NCBI GenBank assembly: GCA_021300575.1
Contig: JAJTDM010000017.1
Coordinates: forward strand, 1-64,000
DNA: 64,000 bases
Reading direction: 5' to 3'
From: Rubrivivax sp.
GTDB taxonomy: Bacteria; Pseudomonadota; Gammaproteobacteria; Burkholderiales; Burkholderiaceae_C
This document shows positions 61,602 through 64,000 of the stretch, one piece after another. The notes beneath the pieces were generated by a model. The model was given only the letters and a program-made list of their open reading frames with translations, was not told where the DNA came from and did no database searches. Positions within the stretch are counted from its first letter, which is position 1; every line of letters begins with the position of its first letter. A program made the position numbers and the translations under genes.

Positions 61602-64000
61602 TCAGTGCGCCTCTTCCCAATTCAGCCCCACCCCCACCTCGGCCAGCAGAGGAACGGTGAGCGAGGCCACCCCGGCCATCAACCGCGGCACCTCTGCGCG
61701 CGCCCAGTCCAACTCGGCCTCGGGCACCTCCAGCACCAGTTCGTCGTGCACCTGCATGATCATGCGACTGCCCAGGGCATGGCGGTCCAGCGCGTCCTGT
61801 ACCGCGATCATGGCCAGCTTGATGAGATCGGCGGCCGTGCCCTGCATGGGCGCGTTGATGGCCTGGCGCTCGGCACCCGCGCGACGCGGGCCGTTGCCCC
61901 CACGGATCTCGGGCAGGACCAGGCGCCGACCGAAGACGGTCTCCACATAGCCGAGCTCGGCCGCACGCGCCTTGGTCTCCTCCATGTAGCGGCGCACGCC
62001 AGCGAAGCGGGCGAAGTAGCGGTCGATGTAGTCGCGCGCGGCCTTCTGCTCGATGCCCAGGCTCTGCGCCAGGCCGAAGGCGCCCATGCCGTAGATCAGT
62101 CCGAAGTTGATGGTCTTGGCGTAGCGGCGCTGCTCGCTGCTGACCTCGGCTGGCGGCACGCCGAAGACTTCGCTCGCGGTGGCGCGGTGGATGTCCTGGC
62201 CCTCGGCGAAGGCGCGCGTCATGCCCGGGTCGCCGCTGATGTGGGCCATGATGCGCAGCTCGATCTGGGAGTAGTCGGCGCTGACGATGCGCCAGCCCGG
62301 CGGGGCGATGAAGGCCTCGCGCACGCGCCGGCCCTCGGCCGTGCGGATGGGAATGTTCTGCAGGTTGGGCTCGTTGCTGGACAGCCGGCCCGTCACCGCC
62401 ACCGCCTGCGCGTAGTGGGTGTGCACCCGGCCTGTGGCGGGGTTGACCATCTGCGGCAGCTTGTCGGTGTAGGTGCCCTTGAGCTTGGACAGGCTACGGT
62501 GCTCCAGGATGCGCGCGGGCAGCGGGTAGTCCGCCGCCAGTTCCTGCAGCACCTCCTCATCGGTGCTGGGCGCCCCCGTGGCCGTCTTCTTCTTCACCGG
62601 CAGGCCCAGGCGGCCGAACAGGATCTCGCCGATCTGCTTGGGTGAACCCATGTTGAAGGGCTGACCGGCCAGCGCATAAGCTTCCTGTTCCATGGCCAGC
62701 ATGCGTTCGGCCAGATCCCGGCTCTGGCGTGCGAGCAGCGCGCTGTCGATCAGCACGCCGTGGCGTTCGATGCGCCCCAACACCGCGCTGGCGGGCATCT
62801 CGATGCGCTCGTAGACCTCGCGTTGCCGTGGCGAGGCCTCCAGCTGCGGCCACAGCACCTGGTGGACATGCAGCGTCATCTCGCTGTCCTCGCCCGAGTA
62901 CTGCGTGGCGCGCTCCACATCCACCTGCGCAAACGGGATCTGGTGAGCGCCCTTGCCGCACAACTCCTCATAGCTCAGGCCGCGACGCCCCAGATGGCGC
63001 TCGGCCAGGCTCTCCAGGCTGTGCGGCTTGTGAGCTTCCAGCACGTAGCTCTGCAGCATGGTGTCATGGCGCACGCCGCGCAGAGCAATACCGTGATTGG
63101 CGAACACATGGGTGTCGTACTTGACGTGCTGGCCCACTTTGGCCGCGGCCTCGTCCTCCAGCCAGGGCTTCAGCAGAGCCAGCACCGCGTCCAGCGGCAG
63201 TTGCACCGGCGCGCCAGGGCCGTCGTGGGCGAGCGGGATGTAGGCGGCCCGGCCCGGCTCCACCGCCAGGCTGATGCCCACGATGCGGGCTCGCATGCCG
63301 TCCAATGAATCGGTCTCGGTGTCCACTGCCACCAGGGGCGCCGCGCGAACGGCGGCCAGCCAGCGGTCCAGGCGCTCGCGCGTCAGCACGGTCTCATACT
63401 CCCGGGCAATGGGCAGGGCGCGCGCGGCAGCGGCCGCGGCCTCACCGGGGCCGTCTGCCGCTGCTTCCGGCGATCCTTCACTTGAGCCTGCCCGTGCCCC
63501 TGACCCAGAGGCGGCCACCGAGGCCGACACCTGCAGGCCGCCTCCCTCCTCCAGCTCTCGCCGCCAGCTCTTGAAGCCATAGCGGGCGAAGAAGTCGAGC
63601 AGCCCCTGGCGGTTCACGTCCTGGAGCGCCAGGCCGTCCAGCGCCGGCCACCCGGGCACATGGCCGGCCAGGTCGCAATCCGTCACCACGGTCACCAAGC
63701 GCCGCGCCTGCGGCAGCCAGTCCAGGGCCCCGCGCAGGTTGTCGCCCGCCACACCTTTGATGGAAGCGGCTGCCGCGATGACACCGTCCAGCGAGCCGTG
63801 GTCCGCCAGCCACTTGGCCGCCGTCTTGGGGCCCACCTTGTCCACACCGGGCACGTTGTCCACCGCATCACCGATCAACGAGAGGTAGTCGACGATGCGC
63901 TCCGGAGGCACGCCGAACTTCGCCAGCACCCCGGCCTCGTCCAGCGTCTCGTTGCTCATGGTGTTGATCAGCGTGACCGCAGGCGTCACCAACTGCGCCA
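61602..64000 (-). CDS. polA: DNA polymerase I, 5' end outside the window
   Basis: This is the 3' part of polA; the frame is open through the window edge (AQLVTPAVTLINTM precedes the first Met seen). Visible: the end of the 5'-nuclease domain (GDAVDNVPGVDKVGPKTAAK), a linker, the proofreading domain with intact acidic residues (VAVDTETDSLDGMRARIVG), and the polymerase domain with motif A SADYSQIELRIMAHISGD, motif B RRYAKTINFGLIYGMGAFGL and motif C MQVHDELVLEVPE. It acts in repair and Okazaki fragment processing. Confidence 0.96.
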   Translation of the reverse strand, partial: AQLVTPAVTLINTMSNETLDEAGVLAKFGVPPERIVDYLSLIGDAVDNVPGVDKVGPKTAAKWLADHGSLDGVIAAAASIKGVAGDNLRGALDWLPQARRLVTVVTDCDLAGHVPGWPALDGLALQDVNRQGLLDFFARYGFKSWRRELEEGGGLQVSASVAASGSGARAGSSEGSPEAAADGPGEAAAAAARALPIAREYETVLTRERLDRWLAAVRAAPLVAVDTETDSLDGMRARIVGISLAVEPGRAAYIPLAHDGPGAPVQLPLDAVLALLKPWLEDEAAAKVGQHVKYDTHVFANHGIALRGVRHDTMLQSYVLEAHKPHSLESLAERHLGRRGLSYEELCGKGAHQIPFAQVDVERATQYSGEDSEMTLHVHQVLWPQLEASPRQREVYERIEMPASAVLGRIERHGVLIDSALLARQSRDLAERMLAMEQEAYALAGQPFNMGSPKQIGEILFGRLGLPVKKKTATGAPSTDEEVLQELAADYPLPARILEHRSLSKLKGTYTDKLPQMVNPATGRVHTHYAQAVAVTGRLSSNEPNLQNIPIRTAEGRRVREAFIAPPGWRIVSADYSQIELRIMAHISGDPGMTRAFAEGQDIHRATASEVFGVPPAEVSSEQRRYAKTINFGLIYGMGAFGLAQSLGIEQKAARDYIDRYFARFAGVRRYMEETKARAAELGYVETVFGRRLVLPEIRGGNGPRRAGAERQAINAPMQGTAADLIKLAMIAVQDALDRHALGSRMIMQVHDELVLEVPEAELDWARAEVPRLMAGVASLTVPLLAEVGVGLNWEEAH

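Noticed and set aside
60654-62645. A 663-codon open frame antisense to the dienelactone hydrolase and polA genes
   Set aside because: It crosses two real genes and their spacer, without a ribosome site or domain.

Overview
The window is GC-rich, densely coded DNA from a proteobacterium, most likely a betaproteobacterium of the order Burkholderiales (Comamonadaceae/Sphaerotilaceae-like). The placement rests on gene order: glyA-nrdR followed by minor-pilin genes and ribD-ribBA-ribH-nusB, tolQRA, a dxs-ispA-xseB block facing a Rieske oxygenase gene, and two TRAP transporters. No rRNA, tRNA, CRISPR array, transposase or integrase was seen.

Layout. 1-6949 is a catabolic cluster: a 5'-truncated TRAP binding protein, TRAP permeases, a 54-residue protein, a DUF1989 protein, a two-subunit molybdenum hydroxylase and a Rid-family protein. 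7024-8967 holds a remnant of a GMC oxidoreductase and ubiD, whose 3' end reads antisense into that remnant. 9001-11876 has a lytic transglycosylase, glyA and nrdR. 11943-15987 is a run of type IV minor pilins without pilY1. 16005-20735 is riboflavin synthesis (without ribE), nusB and an aminotransferase. 20864-22867 is tolQRA. 22947-26269, on the minus strand, has a SelD-associated type oxidoreductase, a DUF3047 protein, a CDP-alcohol phosphatidyltransferase and a pcp gene lacking its catalytic core. 26797-35681 is two small ORFs and a 2823-residue cyclic beta-1,2-glucan synthase. 35810-39862 has an FAD oxidoreductase, an acetamidase/formamidase relic, a DUF4010 membrane protein and a Fic/Doc toxin-antitoxin pair. 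40054-47813 is a 5-oxoprolinase/hydantoinase gene, a shortened Asp/Glu racemase, a MarR-like regulator and a divergent TRAP operon. 47914-50442 is a GspE/PilB ATPase. 50484-56766, minus strand, has an orphan CoxM subunit, an EgtB/SenA-like enzyme, folE2, dxs, ispA and xseB. 57079-64000 has a Rieske oxygenase, an EamA transporter, UspA, a ZIP transporter, a dienelactone hydrolase and the 3' part of polA.

How the genes work together. Both TRAP systems sit beside enzymes for nitrogenous small molecules (molybdenum hydroxylase, DUF1989 and Rid protein; oxoprolinase and racemase), which suggests uptake and breakdown of N-heterocycles or lactams. The dxs-ispA genes feed isoprenoid and quinone synthesis, to which ubiD also belongs. 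The rib genes supply flavin.

Two patterns run across the window. Several catabolic genes (GMC oxidoreductase, pcp, racemase) have clean in-frame internal deletions that remove catalytic residues. Short tandem duplications (9-54 bp) recur in and between genes. All functional calls come from reading motifs and family resemblance. No database search was run.
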